Below are positions 20,054-29,681 of a stretch of 64,000 nucleotides of DNA, piece after piece (positions within the stretch are counted from its first letter, which is position 1; every line of letters starts with the position of its first letter). Location of the stretch: positions 1 through 64,000 of the forward strand of contig NZ_KN234753.1 in the NCBI RefSeq assembly GCF_000764025.1, read 5' to 3'. The notes beneath the pieces were generated by a model, which had not been told where the DNA came from, made no database searches, and was given only the letters and a program-made list of their open reading frames with translations. The stretch comes from Pseudohaliea rubra DSM 19751. Lineage in GTDB: Bacteria; Pseudomonadota; Gammaproteobacteria; Pseudomonadales; Halieaceae. The position numbers and the translations under genes are program-made.

Positions 20054-20411
20054 GGTGAGGTCCTGTTGCTGTAGGCAATGGATACCGGCGCTGGGCCGGC
20101 GGGGGCTCTACAGTGTAGCGCCCGCTCCCGGTCCTGTGAATGTTTGCAGTGTAAATATGTGCCCTTTTGCGTATCGCAGTTCTCCGGGACGGCTGCTGGA
20201 CGGCTCCCCCATGAGAGAAGACTCCCGCCCTCACCCCGTGATCCTGGCAATAAGGCGCTGTTTTCGGTGCGAAACGTCAGGCGGCGATGGCGGTCCTGCG
20301 GTGCTCGCGCAGGCGCAGGAAGATGTCGGGGCCGGGCTTGAGGGGGGCCGCCAGCGGCAGAGGCCGGTCCGGCGGTGCTTACGAAGGTGATCAGTGGAGC
20401 GTGCGGGCCTG
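20054..20411. other. Intergenic region between fadB and argF
   Basis: These 358 bp hold the fadB upstream region and no gene I can support. On the minus strand, 20277-20378 is open after a stop and would encode about 33 residues ending DIFLRLREHRRTAIAA; this has protein-like composition and could be the tail of a lost gene. No intrinsic terminator for argF is evident. Confidence 0.35.
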
Positions 20412-21329
20412 TCAGGCGTTTGCCGCGCTGTCGAGGAGCGCTTCAAGGAGGGCCTTCTGGGCGTGCAGGCGGTTTTCCGCTTCCTCCCAGATTACGCTGT
20501 CCGGCGCATCCATCAACCCGGCGCTGATCTCCTCGCCGCGGTGGGCGGGCAGACAGTGCATATAAAGCGCCCCGGGGGCGGCGCGGGTGAGGAGCTCGGC
20601 GTTGAGCTGGAAGGGCGCAAAGGCCTTCGCGCGGTCCTGCTGTTCCGCTTCCTGACCCATGGACGCCCAGACATCAGTCACCAGCAGGTCAGCGCCGGTG
20701 GCGGCGGCGGCCGGGTCGTGGCCGACGCTGACCCGGTCGCCATTGGCCGCGAGCAGCGCCGCGTCCGGTTCGAAGCCGGGCGGGCAGGCGATGCGCAGCT
20801 CAAAATCGAATTGCCGCGCGGCGTTGATATAGGACTGACACATGTTGTTACCGTCGCCGACCCAGCATACGGTTCGCCCGGCAATGGAGCCACGGTGCTC
20901 CCGGTAGGTCTGCATGTCGGCGAGAAGCTGGCAGGGGTGGAAGCTGTCCGTGAGTGCGTTGATCACCGGTACGCTCGAGGACACGGCGAAGCGCTCGACG
21001 ATATCGTGGCCGAAGGTGCGGATCATCACAACGTCGACCATGGAGGAGATCACCCGGGCCGAGTCCTCGATCGGCTCGCCGCGGCCGAGCTGCGTATCAT
21101 TCGGTGAGAGAAACATGGCGTGGCCGCCGAGCTGGGCCATGCCGGCCTCAAAGGAGACCCGGGTGCGGGTCGATGACTTGGCGAAGACCATGCCCAGGAC
21201 CTTACCGGGAAAGCGGCGCTGGTCCTCGCCGGCGCGATGGCCGCGCTTCAGCTCGCTGGCGCGGTCGAGGAGCGCGTCGAGCTCGGCGGGAGAGAAGTCC
21301 AGAAGGGTCAGAAAGTGCCGCGGTGCCAT
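20412..21329 (-). CDS. argF: Ornithine carbamoyltransferase
   Basis: 305 aa. Carbamoyl-phosphate motif SSTRTR (52-57), HPCQLLAD (131-138) and the ornithine/[10 protein letters not shown] loop near residue 263 are intact, so it should convert ornithine and carbamoyl phosphate to citrulline in arginine synthesis. It is a single gene here, not in an arg cluster. The motifs are those of the anabolic type. It is divergent from grxD across about 240 bp. Confidence 0.96.
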   Translation of the reverse strand: MAPRHFLTLLDFSPAELDALLDRASELKRGHRAGEDQRRFPGKVLGMVFAKSSTRTRVSFEAGMAQLGGHAMFLSPNDTQLGRGEPIEDSARVISSMVDVVMIRTFGHDIVERFAVSSSVPVINALTDSFHPCQLLADMQTYREHRGSIAGRTVCWVGDGNNMCQSYINAARQFDFELRIACPPGFEPDAALLAANGDRVSVGHDPAAAATGADLLVTDVWASMGQEAEQQDRAKAFAPFQLNAELLTRAAPGALYMHCLPAHRGEEISAGLMDAPDSVIWEEAENRLHAQKALLEALLDSAANA

Positions 21330-21573
21330 CGTGGTTCCTCTGGGCGGTCTATGCCCCGCGCGCTGAGGCCTGCGCGGACCTGCGCGGAAAAACGGGCGAG
21401 CATAGCCGCTGGGCGGGACGCAGGCAAATTGCAGATCGTGCCGGCGGACCCGCGACTTTTGCCGAATAACCGACTAAAATGCGCAGGTATACGCGACGGA
21501 GCCGCGAGCCGCGGACATCCGCCGGGGCTCAACCGAGAACTCACGTAAGCCAGGACTCAACAAGGAAGCGACG

Positions 21574-21903
21574 ATGGATATCATGGAGCAAATCCGGGAG
21601 CAGATCGAAAAGAACACGATCCTGCTGTATATGAAGGGCTCGCCTAATCAACCGCAGTGTGGTTTCTCGGCGCGCACGGTGCAGGCCCTCATGGCCTGTG
21701 GCGAGCGCTTTGCCTATGTGGACGTGCTGTCCAACCCGGATGTCCGCGCCAATCTGCCCCAGTACGGCAACTGGCCCACGTTTCCTCAGCTCTGGGTGAA
21801 GGGCGAGCTCATCGGCGGTTGCGATATTGTCAGTGAGATGCACGAGAGCGGCGAACTCGCCACCCTCATCAAGGAAGCGGCAGGGGACGAAGCTGTCTCC
21901 TGA
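21574..21903 (+). CDS. grxD: Monothiol glutaredoxin Grx4
   Basis: 109 aa. The CGFS active site (Cys29) and the glutathione-binding WPTFPQLW and GGCDI motifs identify the monothiol class, which carries a 2Fe-2S cluster with glutathione and works in Fe-S trafficking with BolA-type partners. AAGGAAG stands before the ATG. It is convergent with bfr, and with bfr and bfd forms a small iron-homeostasis neighbourhood. Confidence 0.95.
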   Translation: MDIMEQIREQIEKNTILLYMKGSPNQPQCGFSARTVQALMACGERFAYVDVLSNPDVRANLPQYGNWPTFPQLWVKGELIGGCDIVSEMHESGELATLIKEAAGDEAVS

Positions 21904-21906
21904 GCC

Positions 21907-21934
21907 GCCCCCGACCGCAGGGCCTGCCGGGGGC
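21907..21934. terminator. Hairpin between convergent grxD and bfr
   Basis: GCCCCCG (21907-21913) pairs with CGGGGGC (21928-21934) in the 33-bp gap between the two stops. There is no T-tract on either side, so an intrinsic terminator is only possible, not shown. Confidence 0.3.
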
Positions 21935-21936
21935 CC

Positions 21937-22422
21937 TCAGGCCTCCGGCTTGACGGTGCGTGTGGCGGTCTGCAGGTAGTTCTGCAGGCCGAGACGTTCG
22001 ATGAGGCCGAGCTGCGTCTCCAGCCAGTCGATGTGTTCCTCTTCGGACTCAAGGATGCTCGCCACGAGGTCTCGGGAGGCGTAATCGCCGACACTCTCGC
22101 AGTAGGCCACTGCGTCTTTCAGATCCTTGTGGGCAATGTGCTCGAGTTTCAGATCGCACTCGAGCATGTCCTTTGTGTCCTCACCGATCAGCAGCTTGCC
22201 GAGGTCCTGCAGGTTAGGCAGCCCTTCCAGGAAGAGAATGCGCTCTACCAGGGAATCGGCATGTTTCATTTCGTCGATGGACTCGTGGTATTCGTGCTCG
22301 GCGAGCTCGGTGAGGCCCCAGTCCTTGTACATCTTGGCGTGGAGGAAATACTGGTTGATAGCTACCAGCTCGTTGCCGAGAATGCGGTTGAGGTGTTCGA
22401 TGACCTTGGGGTCGCCCTTCAT
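21937..22422 (-). CDS. bfr: Bacterioferritin
   Basis: 161 aa from the ATG at 22422, which has AGGAG 7 bases upstream and matches the family start MKGDxKVI; an ATG 9 bases earlier is less likely. The Met of DEMKHAD corresponds to the haem-ligating Met52 of E. coli, and the ferroxidase residues ([31 protein letters not shown]) are present. It should form the 24-mer haem-containing iron store. bfd, which releases its iron, is the neighbouring gene 99 bp upstream on the same strand. Confidence 0.96.
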   Translation of the reverse strand: MKGDPKVIEHLNRILGNELVAINQYFLHAKMYKDWGLTELAEHEYHESIDEMKHADSLVERILFLEGLPNLQDLGKLLIGEDTKDMLECDLKLEHIAHKDLKDAVAYCESVGDYASRDLVASILESEEEHIDWLETQLGLIERLGLQNYLQTATRTVKPEA

Positions 22423-22521
22423 GCTTGTCACTCCTGTACTGGCGGTCTCCCACCGAGGCGGGCGGAAGTCGAAACGTCAGTGTAAGGGGAGGTTGTGCCC
22501 GGTGCCAGTGGCGCGGGACGG

Positions 22522-22731
22522 TCAGGCCGGACGCACCGCCGCGTAGAAGCGATCTTCGGGTATGGCCATGCCACCGCCTTCCTCCAGCACGGCCTGTGCC
22601 ATGGCGCCGCACTGGCCGCATTGGCTGGCGACGCCGAGGTGCTCTGTAAGCTCCTCGAGCGTTGAGATGCCGGTAGACGCCGCGGCGCGGATCTGGCTTT
22701 CGGTGATGCCGTTGCAGAGACAGACGAACAT
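22522..22731 (-). CDS. bfd: Bacterioferritin-associated ferredoxin
   Basis: 69 aa from the ATG at 22731 (MFVCLCNGITESQI). The four cysteines are arranged as CLC and CGQC, the 2Fe-2S pattern of Bfd, which reduces Fe3+ in bacterioferritin to mobilise iron. AGGGA lies upstream. An upstream in-frame ATG (22785) would run through the Fur-like box and is rejected. It is first in a bfd-bfr pair and should be induced by iron starvation. Confidence 0.94.
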   Translation of the reverse strand: MFVCLCNGITESQIRAAASTGISTLEELTEHLGVASQCGQCGAMAQAVLEEGGGMAIPEDRFYAAVRPA

Positions 22732-22764
22732 GTGCGATTCCCTGGTGCCTGTAGGAAAAATAGT

Positions 22765-22783
22765 GCTAATGAGAATTATTGTC
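22765..22783 (-). promoter_or_regulatory. Fur-type box upstream of bfd
   Basis: The 19-mer GACAATAATTCTCATTAGC on the minus strand matches 14 of 19 positions of the classical Fur consensus and stands 34 bp before the bfd start, in an AT-rich stretch unusual for this GC-rich region. This fits repression of bfd when iron is plentiful. Confidence 0.65.
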
Positions 22784-22875
22784 AAATGTTATCTCGACCT
22801 GTCCTTTGATGCCGGGGGCGCCGGCGACCGGCCGGCTCGGTTATACTGCCGCGCCCAGCATGACGGGTTGGCGCC

Positions 22876-24132
22876 ATGACTCTCGACAGCTACATGCAGG
22901 AGCTCGGCCGGGCGGCGCGTACCGCTTCCCGCCGCCTCGCCGCATCGACTACCGCGGAGCGCAACGGCGCACTGCACGCCATTGCCGGGGCCCTGGACGG
23001 GGCCCGCGAGCGTATCGCTGTGGCGAACGCAGAGGACCTCGCCCGCGGTCGGGAGCGGGGCCTTGACCCGGCACTCCTCGACCGCCTGGAGCTCACCCCG
23101 GCGCGCATCGATGCGATGCTCGCGGGGCTGGGGGAGGTGGCTGCGCTTCCGGACCCGGTGGGCGCGATCAGCGACCTGGCCAGCCGGCCCTCCGGTATCC
23201 GTGTCGGACGCATGCGCGTCCCCCTCGGTGTGATCGGCATCATTTATGAATCCCGGCCCAATGTGACCGTGGATGCCGCTGCGCTCTGCCTGAAGGCAGG
23301 CAATGCGTCGATCCTCCGCGGTGGCTCGGAAGCGCTGGCCTCCAACACCGCCATCGCCGGCGCCATTGCCGAGGGCCTGCGTGCCATGGCTCTCCCCGCG
23401 GGCACGGTACAGGTGGTGGACACGGCGGATCGGGCTGCCGTTTCCGCTCTGGTGCGCATGGAAGGCTATGTGGACGTGGTGGTGCCGCGCGGCGGCAAGG
23501 GCCTTATCGAACGCGTGCTGGCGGACGCCCGGGTGCCGGTACTCAAGCATCTTCACGGTGTCTGCCATGTCTATATCGACGCCGCTGCTGACCTGGCCAT
23601 GGCCCACGCCATTGCCGTCAACGCCAAAACCCAGCGCTATGGCACCTGCAACACCATGGAAACGCTGCTGGTGGATGCCGCCGTCGCTGACAGTGTGCTG
23701 CCGGGCCTCGGCGAGGCTTACCGGGAAGCAGGCGTCGAACTGCGCGGCTGCAAACGCAGCTGCGCGCTGCTACCCGGCATCCGCCCGGCCACGGAGGCGG
23801 ACTGGAGCGAGGAATACCTGGCGCCGGTGCTGGCCGTGCGGGTCGTCGACGACTACGAGGGCGCCCTGGCGCACATTGCACGCTACGGTTCGGGTCATAC
23901 CGAGGCCATCGTCACGGCGGACCACGGCCGGGCCATGCGCTTCCTGCGCGAGGTCGATGCGAGCTCGGTAATGGTCAACGCCTCCACGCGCTTCGCCGAC
24001 GGTCACGAATACGGCCTCGGCGCGGAAATCGGCATTTCCACGGACAAGCTCCACGCCCGCGGTCCCGTCGGCCTCGAGGGTCTCACCTCGCAGAAGTGGA
24101 TCGTACTCGGTGAAGGGCACCTGCGCTCTTGA
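22876..24132 (+). CDS. proA: Gamma-glutamyl phosphate reductase
   Basis: 418 aa, full length. The catalytic Cys is in RYGTCNTME and the NADPH-binding and aldehyde-dehydrogenase-like segments are intact ([39 protein letters not shown]). It reduces glutamyl-5-phosphate to the semialdehyde in proline synthesis. First gene of a long plus-strand run; its stop overlaps the nadD start (TTGA). proB is not in the window. Confidence 0.96.
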   Translation: MTLDSYMQELGRAARTASRRLAASTTAERNGALHAIAGALDGARERIAVANAEDLARGRERGLDPALLDRLELTPARIDAMLAGLGEVAALPDPVGAISDLASRPSGIRVGRMRVPLGVIGIIYESRPNVTVDAAALCLKAGNASILRGGSEALASNTAIAGAIAEGLRAMALPAGTVQVVDTADRAAVSALVRMEGYVDVVVPRGGKGLIERVLADARVPVLKHLHGVCHVYIDAAADLAMAHAIAVNAKTQRYGTCNTMETLLVDAAVADSVLPGLGEAYREAGVELRGCKRSCALLPGIRPATEADWSEEYLAPVLAVRVVDDYEGALAHIARYGSGHTEAIVTADHGRAMRFLREVDASSVMVNASTRFADGHEYGLGAEIGISTDKLHARGPVGLEGLTSQKWIVLGEGHLRS

Positions 24133-24794
24133 CCAGTGCCGGTCCGGTTGCCGTTTTCGGCGGCACCTTCAACCCCGTGCACCTGGGACACCTGCGCTCG
24201 GCCGTGGAGCTGGTCGAGCGTCTCGATCTCGAGGAGCTGCGGTTCATGCCCTGCGCGCTGCCGCCGCACCGCGAGGCCCCGGGGGTGGACGCGGCGACGC
24301 GCGCCCGCCTCGTGGAGCTGGCGATCGCCGGGGCGCCCCGGCTGACCTGTGATCGCCGGGAACTTGCGCGCGACGGCCCCTCCTACACCATCGACAGTCT
24401 CCTGTCCCTGCGTGCGGAGCTGGGCGCTCATCGCCCGCTGCTGCTGGTAATGGGCAGCGACGCCCTCGCCGGGCTTGCGGGTTGGCACCGCTGGGAAGAG
24501 CTCCTGGCGCATTGCCATATTGTTGCTCTGGCCCGTCCCGCGGCAGCGCTGCCCGCCGGGGACGTCGTGGCCGCCTGGCTGGAGCGGCACCGGGTCGGGG
24601 TCGCGGCGCTGCGGGAGAAGCCCGCCGGGGGCGTCCATCTACTTCAGCTGCGGCCGCTGCCTATTTCCGCCACGGAAATCCGGGGGCTGGTACAATCGGG
24701 ACGGTCGGCGCGCTACCTGGTCCCGGATCCGGTGCTAGCCTATCTCGAACGCCATGCGCTTTATCGACAGGAAGCTAACGATTGTCAGCAGTGA
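24129..24794 (+). CDS. nadD: Nicotinate-nucleotide adenylyltransferase
   Basis: 221 aa, TTG start overlapping the proA stop. The nucleotidyltransferase motif [12 protein letters not shown] (11-22) and the C-terminal PISATEIR are diagnostic. It makes deamido-NAD from NaMN and ATP. The usual neighbours proA and rsfS flank it. Confidence 0.95.
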   Translation: MTSAGPVAVFGGTFNPVHLGHLRSAVELVERLDLEELRFMPCALPPHREAPGVDAATRARLVELAIAGAPRLTCDRRELARDGPSYTIDSLLSLRAELGAHRPLLLVMGSDALAGLAGWHRWEELLAHCHIVALARPAAALPAGDVVAAWLERHRVGVAALREKPAGGVHLLQLRPLPISATEIRGLVQSGRSARYLVPDPVLAYLERHALYRQEANDCQQ

Positions 24795-25164
24795 ATACTC
24801 CGGCCGCAAGCAGCGGCCCGCGCACACCGTGACCGCCGAGGAACTCCGCGACCTCGCCCTTGCTGCCCTTGAAGACCTCAAGGGCGTGAACGTGATCAGC
24901 CTTGACGTACGTGACCGCACCGACGTCACTGATTTCCTTGTGGTGGCCAGCGGTACCTCCAACCGTCACGTCAAGTCCCTCTCTGACAGCGTCATCGAGA
25001 AGGCCAAGGCAGCCGATCTCCGCCCCCTCGGGGTGGAAGGCCAGGATGCCGGTGAGTGGGTACTGGTGGACCTCGGTGACGTGGTGGTCCACGTCATGCT
25101 GCCCGCGACCCGGGACTTCTACGATCTCGAGAGGCTCTGGGCGGTCCCTGACCGGCCGGGCTGA
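24754..25164 (+). CDS. rsfS: Ribosomal silencing factor RsfS
   Basis: Up to 136 aa from ATG 24754, which overlaps nadD by 41 bp. A GTG at 24829 would give 111 aa, closer to the usual length, with [16 protein letters not shown] as N-terminus; neither has a good ribosome-binding site. Core motifs [17 protein letters not shown] and [14 protein letters not shown] are present. RsfS binds uL14 and blocks subunit joining in starvation. The end overlaps the rlmH start by one base. Confidence 0.92.
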   Translation: MRFIDRKLTIVSSEYSGRKQRPAHTVTAEELRDLALAALEDLKGVNVISLDVRDRTDVTDFLVVASGTSNRHVKSLSDSVIEKAKAADLRPLGVEGQDAGEWVLVDLGDVVVHVMLPATRDFYDLERLWAVPDRPG

Positions 25165-25634
25165 TGCGCCTCACGGTGCACGCGGTGGCGGGCAAGCTGC
25201 CGCGCTGGGTGGCGGAGGGCAGTGCCGACTACGAACGCCGACTCCCCCGGGAGTTGAAACTCGTCTGGCGCGACGTGCCCCTGGCCCGACGGGGAGCCGA
25301 CGGCAGGGCGGCCATCCTTGCCGAGCGCGAGGGTGAACGCATGCTCAAGGGCGTCGGCCACGGCGACCGGGTTATCGCCCTGGACCCGGCCGGTGAACCC
25401 TGGCAGACGGTGGATCTTGCCCGGCACCTTGCGGACTGGCAGATGGACGGACGCCCCGTGGCCTTTCTTGTGGGCGGCCCCGACGGTCTTTCCCCGGCCT
25501 GCCGCGAGCGAGCCGAGCGAAGCTGGTCTCTGGGCCGGCTGACGCTGCCTCATCCGCTGGTCCGCATCGTTCTCGTGGAGCAGCTCTATCGGGCTTGGAC
25601 AATTCTCACCAACCACCCCTATCATCGCGGCTGA
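25164..25634 (+). CDS. rlmH: 23S rRNA (pseudouridine-1915-N3)-methyltransferase
   Basis: 156 aa, the standard RlmH length. The SPOUT-class SAM site appears as FLVGGPDGL, and the C-terminal TLPHPLVRIVLVEQLYRAW and NHPYHRG are conserved. It methylates pseudouridine 1915 in helix 69 of 23S rRNA. It directly follows rsfS, the usual arrangement. Confidence 0.96.
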   Translation: MRLTVHAVAGKLPRWVAEGSADYERRLPRELKLVWRDVPLARRGADGRAAILAEREGERMLKGVGHGDRVIALDPAGEPWQTVDLARHLADWQMDGRPVAFLVGGPDGLSPACRERAERSWSLGRLTLPHPLVRIVLVEQLYRAWTILTNHPYHRG

Positions 25635-25661
25635 TTGCCCGCCGGGATGCGATAACGGCTC

Positions 25662-27515
25662 ATGGCGCAGCTCATCACTCTAAAGGATACGCGGCGGGAA
25701 CTGCGCAGCTATGGCGGTCGCACGGCGGTCGCCATCCTCGTCGTGCTCGGGGCTCTGTTTCTCATTTTCCTTCGCTACTTCAACCTGCAGGTTACCGGTT
25801 ACGAGACCTATCGCACGCAGTCGGAGCGCAACCGCGTGCAGCTGCAGGCGCTGCCGCCGAAGCGGGGTCTTATCTACGACCGCCATGGCGCCTTGCTGGC
25901 CGCGAATCGGCCCAGCCATATCCTCTCCCTCGTGCGCGAGCAGGTGCCGGATCTCGATGGCACGCTGACAGCGCTCGGGGAACTGGTGTTTGTGGATGAG
26001 GACGATCTCGAGGCCTTCCGCCGGCGCCTCGACCAGCGCCGGCCCTACGAACCGGTCCCCCTGCGTTTCCGGCTGACTGAGGAGGAGCGCGCCCGGCTGG
26101 CCGTGAATCGTCACCGCCTTCCGGGCGTGGTGGTGGATGCACAGCTCATGCGCCATTACCCGCAGGGCGAGCTCTTTACGCATGCGATCGGCTACGTGGG
26201 GCGCATTAATGAGCGCGAGGCGGCACGGCTGGACGCCTCGGACTACCGCGGTACCTTCCATATCGGCAAAACCGGCATCGAGCGTCGCTACGAGGAGACG
26301 CTCCACGGCGAGGTGGGTTACCAGAACGTCGAGAGCAACGCTCACGGCCGGGTGCTGCGGGTCCTGGACCGTTTTGATCCCGAGCCCGGTGAGGACCTTG
26401 GGCTGCACCTCGACAGTACGCTGCAGCGCGTGGCGACGACCGCCCTCGGCGACCAGCGCGGCGCGGTGGTTGCCATGGACCCGGAGACCGGCGGTGTCCT
26501 GGCGCTTGTCTCCACGCCGGTCTTCGACGGCAACCTGTTCGTCAACGGCATCAGCAGCCGCGAGTACAGCGCCCTGCGCGACTCGCCGGATGTCCCCCTC
26601 TTCAATCGCGCTGTGCAGGGGCAGTACCCGCCGGGTTCTACGGTAAAGCCGCTGATGGCGCTGGCGGGGCTCGAGGCGGGGCTGGTGACGCCGGAGACCA
26701 TGGTGCCAGACCCGGGCTGGTACCGGCTCCCGGGCGACACGCGGCGTTATCGCGACTGGATCCTGCGGATCCGCGGCACCGGCCACGCCCCGGAGGTAGA
26801 CCTGCAGATGGCCCTGGCAGAATCCTGTGATGTTTATTTTTACGACCTCGCCCGGCGCCTGACCGTGGATCGCATGGCCGACTACCTCGCGCCCTTCGGC
26901 CTCGGCAGCCATACGGGTATCGATACCACCAACGAACGTCCCGGGGTGCTGCCCTCCAGCGACTGGAAGCGCAGGACCCTCGGCCAGCCCTGGTACCCGG
27001 GCGAGACCCTCAGCGTGGGCATTGGCCAGGGCTATATGCTGGCCACGCCGGTGCAGCTGGCGGCTGCTACCGCGGCCGTCGCCAACCGGGGAGTCTTCCG
27101 CGTGCCGCAGCTGGTGCGTCGTATCGGTGGTCGGGCAGTCCCCCCCGCGCCAGCCCGGGTGATCGAGGCGGCGCCGGAAACCTGGGATGCGATCCACGAG
27201 GGTATGCGCGCCGTTGTTCACGGAGAGCGGGGGACGGCGAAGCTCATTGCCCGCGGTCTTCCCTACACCATGGCCGGGAAGACCGGCACGGCGCAGGTCA
27301 TCGGCATTGCCCAGGGCGAGGTCTACGACGAGGATGAGATCGCCGAGCGGCACCGCAACCACGGGCTGTTTGTCGCCTTTGCGCCGCTGGAGGCGCCCAC
27401 GATCGCCGTGGCGGTGATCGTCGAAAACGGAGGTGGCAGCACCGCGGCCTCACCGATCGCCCGGGCGGTGATCGATGCCTGGCTACTGCGCGGAGAGGCG
27501 CTTGCCGGTGGTTGA
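25662..27515 (+). CDS. mrdA: Penicillin-binding protein 2 (peptidoglycan transpeptidase)
   Basis: 617 aa. One N-terminal membrane helix (about 20-42), a dimerisation domain, then the transpeptidase with STVK (Ser about 325) and KTGTAQ (about 540). It is the elongation-specific transpeptidase that works with RodA. The coding end overlaps the RodA start region by 8 bases, as is common for the pair. Confidence 0.95.
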   Translation: MAQLITLKDTRRELRSYGGRTAVAILVVLGALFLIFLRYFNLQVTGYETYRTQSERNRVQLQALPPKRGLIYDRHGALLAANRPSHILSLVREQVPDLDGTLTALGELVFVDEDDLEAFRRRLDQRRPYEPVPLRFRLTEEERARLAVNRHRLPGVVVDAQLMRHYPQGELFTHAIGYVGRINEREAARLDASDYRGTFHIGKTGIERRYEETLHGEVGYQNVESNAHGRVLRVLDRFDPEPGEDLGLHLDSTLQRVATTALGDQRGAVVAMDPETGGVLALVSTPVFDGNLFVNGISSREYSALRDSPDVPLFNRAVQGQYPPGSTVKPLMALAGLEAGLVTPETMVPDPGWYRLPGDTRRYRDWILRIRGTGHAPEVDLQMALAESCDVYFYDLARRLTVDRMADYLAPFGLGSHTGIDTTNERPGVLPSSDWKRRTLGQPWYPGETLSVGIGQGYMLATPVQLAAATAAVANRGVFRVPQLVRRIGGRAVPPAPARVIEAAPETWDAIHEGMRAVVHGERGTAKLIARGLPYTMAGKTGTAQVIGIAQGEVYDEDEIAERHRNHGLFVAFAPLEAPTIAVAVIVENGGGSTAASPIARAVIDAWLLRGEALAGG

Positions 27516-28647
27516 TTATGTGCGCCAGCTGCCGGAACACGATGCGGGTCTGCGCCGCGGCTCGCGGACGGCTGTGCGCCTGCGCCTGGACCTGCCGCTG
27601 CTGCTCCTGCTGCTGGCACTCACCGCCTACGGCCTGGTGGTGCTGTACAGCGCTGCCGACGGCGATCTGGGCGCGGTGATACGCCAGGGGCGTTATTTTG
27701 TTGTCGGTTACCTGGTGCTGCTCGCCGCAGCCTATTTCCCCCTGGTGCGCTATCAGCGCTGGTCGCCCTGGGGCTACCTTGGGGGGGTGCTGCTGCTCGT
27801 CGGCGTGATGTTCTTTGGCGTCGGAGCCAAAGGTGCCCAGCGCTGGCTGGACCTGGGTGGTTTCCGCTTCCAGCCCTCAGAGATCATGAAGCTGCTGGTG
27901 CCCATGACCGTGGCCTGGTACCTCGCCGATCGTGTGCTGCCGCCGCGGCTGCCCGATCTTCTCGCCTGCTTCGGGCTCATTCTGCTGCCGGCCTTGCTTA
28001 TCCTGCAGCAGCCGGATCTTGGCACCGCGCTGCTTATCGCCGCGAGCGGTCTCTTTGTGGTGTTCATGGCCGGCATGGGCTGGCGCTATATCATCGGGGC
28101 TCTGATCCTCGCCCTGGCATCCGCCTGGCCCATGTGGGCTTTTGTGCTCAAGGATTACCAGCGCCAGCGCATCCTCACGCTACTCAACCCCGAGAGCGAC
28201 AAGCTTGGCGCCGGTTGGAATATTATCCAGTCCAAGACCGCCATCGGTTCCGGCGGCTGGTCTGGCAAAGGCTGGCTCGACGGCACGCAGTCGCACCTCG
28301 ACTTCCTCCCGGAGAGTCACACGGACTTCATCATTGCCGTCCTCGGCGAGGAGTTCGGGCTGCGCGGTGTTGTGCTGCTGCTGGCGCTTTACCTGCTTAT
28401 TCTCCTGCGCGGGTTCTGGATCGGCCTCAACGCCCAGAGCACCTACGGTCGCATCCTCGCGGGGAGTCTGACGCTGACTTTCTTCGTGTATATCTTTGTT
28501 AACATGGGCATGGTGTCCGGGCTTCTGCCTGTGGTTGGTGTCCCGCTGCCCCTGGTAAGCGCCGGCGGCACCTCCGTGGTGACGCTCCTGGCGGGCTTCG
28601 GCCTGCTCATGGCAGTCGCTTCGGAGCAGCGGGTCATCGGACAATGA
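27508..28647 (+). CDS. rodA: Rod-shape SEDS glycosyltransferase RodA
   Basis: 379 aa from GTG 27508, chosen because GAGAGG lies about 9 bases upstream and the length matches the family. About ten membrane helices are present. SEDS signatures include FQPSEIMKLL, the segment PESHTDFIIAVLGEEFG with its essential acidic residues, and GVPLPLVSAGGTS. It polymerises glycan strands in the elongasome with PBP2. Its stop overlaps an ATG at 28644. Confidence 0.95.
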   Translation: MVDYVRQLPEHDAGLRRGSRTAVRLRLDLPLLLLLLALTAYGLVVLYSAADGDLGAVIRQGRYFVVGYLVLLAAAYFPLVRYQRWSPWGYLGGVLLLVGVMFFGVGAKGAQRWLDLGGFRFQPSEIMKLLVPMTVAWYLADRVLPPRLPDLLACFGLILLPALLILQQPDLGTALLIAASGLFVVFMAGMGWRYIIGALILALASAWPMWAFVLKDYQRQRILTLLNPESDKLGAGWNIIQSKTAIGSGGWSGKGWLDGTQSHLDFLPESHTDFIIAVLGEEFGLRGVVLLLALYLLILLRGFWIGLNAQSTYGRILAGSLTLTFFVYIFVNMGMVSGLLPVVGVPLPLVSAGGTSVVTLLAGFGLLMAVASEQRVIGQ

Positions 28648-28676
28648 GCCGCCATTCCGGCCAGCGAGGGAGTTCG

Positions 28677-29681
28677 ATGTTGCCAACTTGTTCCGTTCCC
28701 CGATCCCTGCAGCGCCTGGCGCTGCTCGCCGGGCTCTGCCTTGCTCTGCCGGCCTGTGCCGAGCACTACGACGATCATCCTGGCGCGACGGCGTTTATCG
28801 ACGAGCTTGTGGCCGACGATGGTTTCGAGCGAGACAGCCTCGAGGCGCTGTTCGCCCGGGCGGAGCGCCAGGAGAGCATTCTCGAGGCTATCGCCCGCCC
28901 GGCAGAGAAGACCAAGCCCTGGCATGAGTACCGGGCTATCTTCCTCACCGACCGGCGTATCGACGAGGGAATCGCCTTTCTCGCCGAACACCGCGAGACG
29001 CTGGCTGCTGCCGAGGCCGACAGCGGCGTGCCCGCGGCGGTGATCGCCGCAGTGCTGGGTGTCGAGACCTATTACGGCCGCATCACCGGTCGCTACGCAG
29101 TGCTGGATGCGCTGTCGACCCTGGCCTTCGACTATCCGCCGCGTTCGCCCTTTTTCCGCCGGGAGCTGCGACACTTTCTCATCCTCGCCCGGGAGCAGGG
29201 CCTTGACCCGAGCAGCCTGAAGGGCTCCTATGCCGGCGCCATGGGCTACGGCCAGTTCATGCCCAGCAGCTACCGCAGCTACGCTGTCGATTTCGACGGT
29301 GACGGGCTTGCCGATATCTGGAACAACCCTGCCGATGCCATCGGCAGTGTCGCCAACTATCTCGCCCGCCACGGCTGGCGCCCCGGGGAGCCCGTGGCAG
29401 CGCCCGCGAGCCTGGCCGCGCCGGTGCCTGACGACTGGTTCGACGCCGGTCTAAAACCGGAACGCACCGTGGCTGAGCTGCGCGCCGGGGGCTTGGTGCC
29501 CGCCCGCGAGCTGCCGGCGGACGCACCGGCCCTGGCCCTTGCGCTGCGGGGCGAGGCTGGGCCGGAGTACTGGCTGGGGCTGCCGAATTTCTATGTCATC
29601 ACCCGCTATAACCACAGTGCGCTCTACGCCATGGCCGTGTACCAGCTCAGCGAGCGCCTGGCGGCGGTGGCTGACGCGTGA
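28677..29681 (+). CDS. mltB: Membrane-bound lytic murein transglycosylase B
   Basis: 334 aa from ATG 28677, preferred over ATG 28644 because GAGGGAG precedes it and the signal peptide then has normal length. A lipobox LPAC (Cys27) predicts an outer-membrane lipoprotein. Catalytic Glu130 is in GVETYYGR, and GAMGYGQFMPSSYR is the family signature. It cleaves glycan strands to 1,6-anhydro products. The stop overlaps the rlpA start (GTGA). Confidence 0.93.
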   Translation: MLPTCSVPRSLQRLALLAGLCLALPACAEHYDDHPGATAFIDELVADDGFERDSLEALFARAERQESILEAIARPAEKTKPWHEYRAIFLTDRRIDEGIAFLAEHRETLAAAEADSGVPAAVIAAVLGVETYYGRITGRYAVLDALSTLAFDYPPRSPFFRRELRHFLILAREQGLDPSSLKGSYAGAMGYGQFMPSSYRSYAVDFDGDGLADIWNNPADAIGSVANYLARHGWRPGEPVAAPASLAAPVPDDWFDAGLKPERTVAELRAGGLVPARELPADAPALALALRGEAGPEYWLGLPNFYVITRYNHSALYAMAVYQLSERLAAVADA

